DNA of 5,599 nt, taken from Coxiellaceae bacterium. GTDB lineage: Bacteria; Pseudomonadota; Gammaproteobacteria; Coxiellales; Coxiellaceae. The notes under the pieces are model-generated. The model was not told where the DNA came from and did not search any database. It was given only the letters and a program-made list of their open reading frames with translations. Location: assembly GCA_014238445.1 (NCBI GenBank), contig JABABC010000067.1:1-5599 (forward strand). The letters run 5' to 3'. The position numbers were made by a program, and so were the translations under genes. Of the stretch, positions 5,564 to 5,599 are shown in pieces; position 1 is the stretch's first letter, and the number at the start of each line of letters is the position of its first letter.

Positions 5564-5587
5564 TGACAAATCCAACCCCTATGACAA
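5556..5587. repeat. Two near-copies of CCCCTATGACAA, 20 bp apart
   Basis: CCCCTACATGACAA (5556-5569) and CCCCTATGACAA (5576-5587) differ by a CA insertion and start 20 bp apart, about two helical turns, beside the REP-like palindrome. They could be tandem protein sites or a short duplication. Confidence 0.4.
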
Positions 5588-5599
5588 CATTAAACTGCA

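Larger units (their letters stand above)
5309..5599. other. Non-coding, highly structured region upstream of glyA
   Basis: I see no tRNA, rRNA or confident protein gene in this stretch. Its right two thirds hold a series of inverted repeats: GGATCC at 5427-5432 and 5447-5452, a 12-bp interrupted stem at 5455-5491, a short CAAG/CTTG stem at 5502-5513, and a strong 11-bp stem at 5522-5546. Two near-copies of CCCCTATGACAA follow. Such density suggests either a structured RNA or remnants of small palindromic mobile elements. It lies upstream of the predicted glyA start site, so it is probably not part of the main glyA message. Confidence 0.5.

Noticed and set aside
5248..5599. Glycine or tetrahydrofolate riboswitch, or 6S RNA, upstream of glyA
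   Set aside because: I could not find the conserved core sequences of these RNAs, and the best glyA promoter leaves a leader of only about 26 nt.

Overview
The window is a compact block of housekeeping genes, all on the minus strand, from what looks like a moderately AT-rich gammaproteobacterium. Reading 5' to 3' on that strand (right to left here) the order is glyA, nrdR, nusB, tRNA-Leu(UAG), tig, clpP and clpX, the last cut by the window edge. The proteins align by eye with the E. coli versions over their full length. The nrdR/nusB neighbourhood and the tig-clpP-clpX series are also typical of that class. A Legionellales-like or similar lineage is possible, but the sequence alone does not settle the order.

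Layout: 5248-5599 is non-coding upstream DNA. It holds a good sigma70-type promoter for glyA close to the gene, a small palindrome behind that promoter, and further out a densely structured stretch (about 5426-5587) with several inverted repeats, one REP-like palindrome and a doubtful 36-codon ORF. Then come glyA (serine hydroxymethyltransferase), nrdR (repressor of ribonucleotide reductase genes) 12 nt later, and nusB (antitermination factor), which overlaps the nrdR stop. After 75 nt follows a tRNA-Leu with anticodon UAG, and 55 nt later tig (trigger factor) with clpP 11 nt behind it. A strong intrinsic terminator closes clpP. clpX follows after an AT-rich gap and has its own promoter, which reads as an excellent sigma32 heat-shock promoter overlapping a sigma70 -10 box.

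Functionally the genes fall into one-carbon and nucleotide supply (glyA, nrdR), RNA synthesis and translation (nusB, tRNA-Leu), and protein folding and turnover (tig, clpP, clpX). I see no obvious terminator between glyA and clpP, so much of the block may be co-transcribed, whereas clpX appears to be a separate, heat-inducible unit.

I found no convincing new multi-gene system. The items most worth a second look are the clpX promoter/terminator arrangement, the direct nrdR-nusB junction without riboflavin genes, the tRNA embedded between protein genes, and the structured region upstream of glyA.
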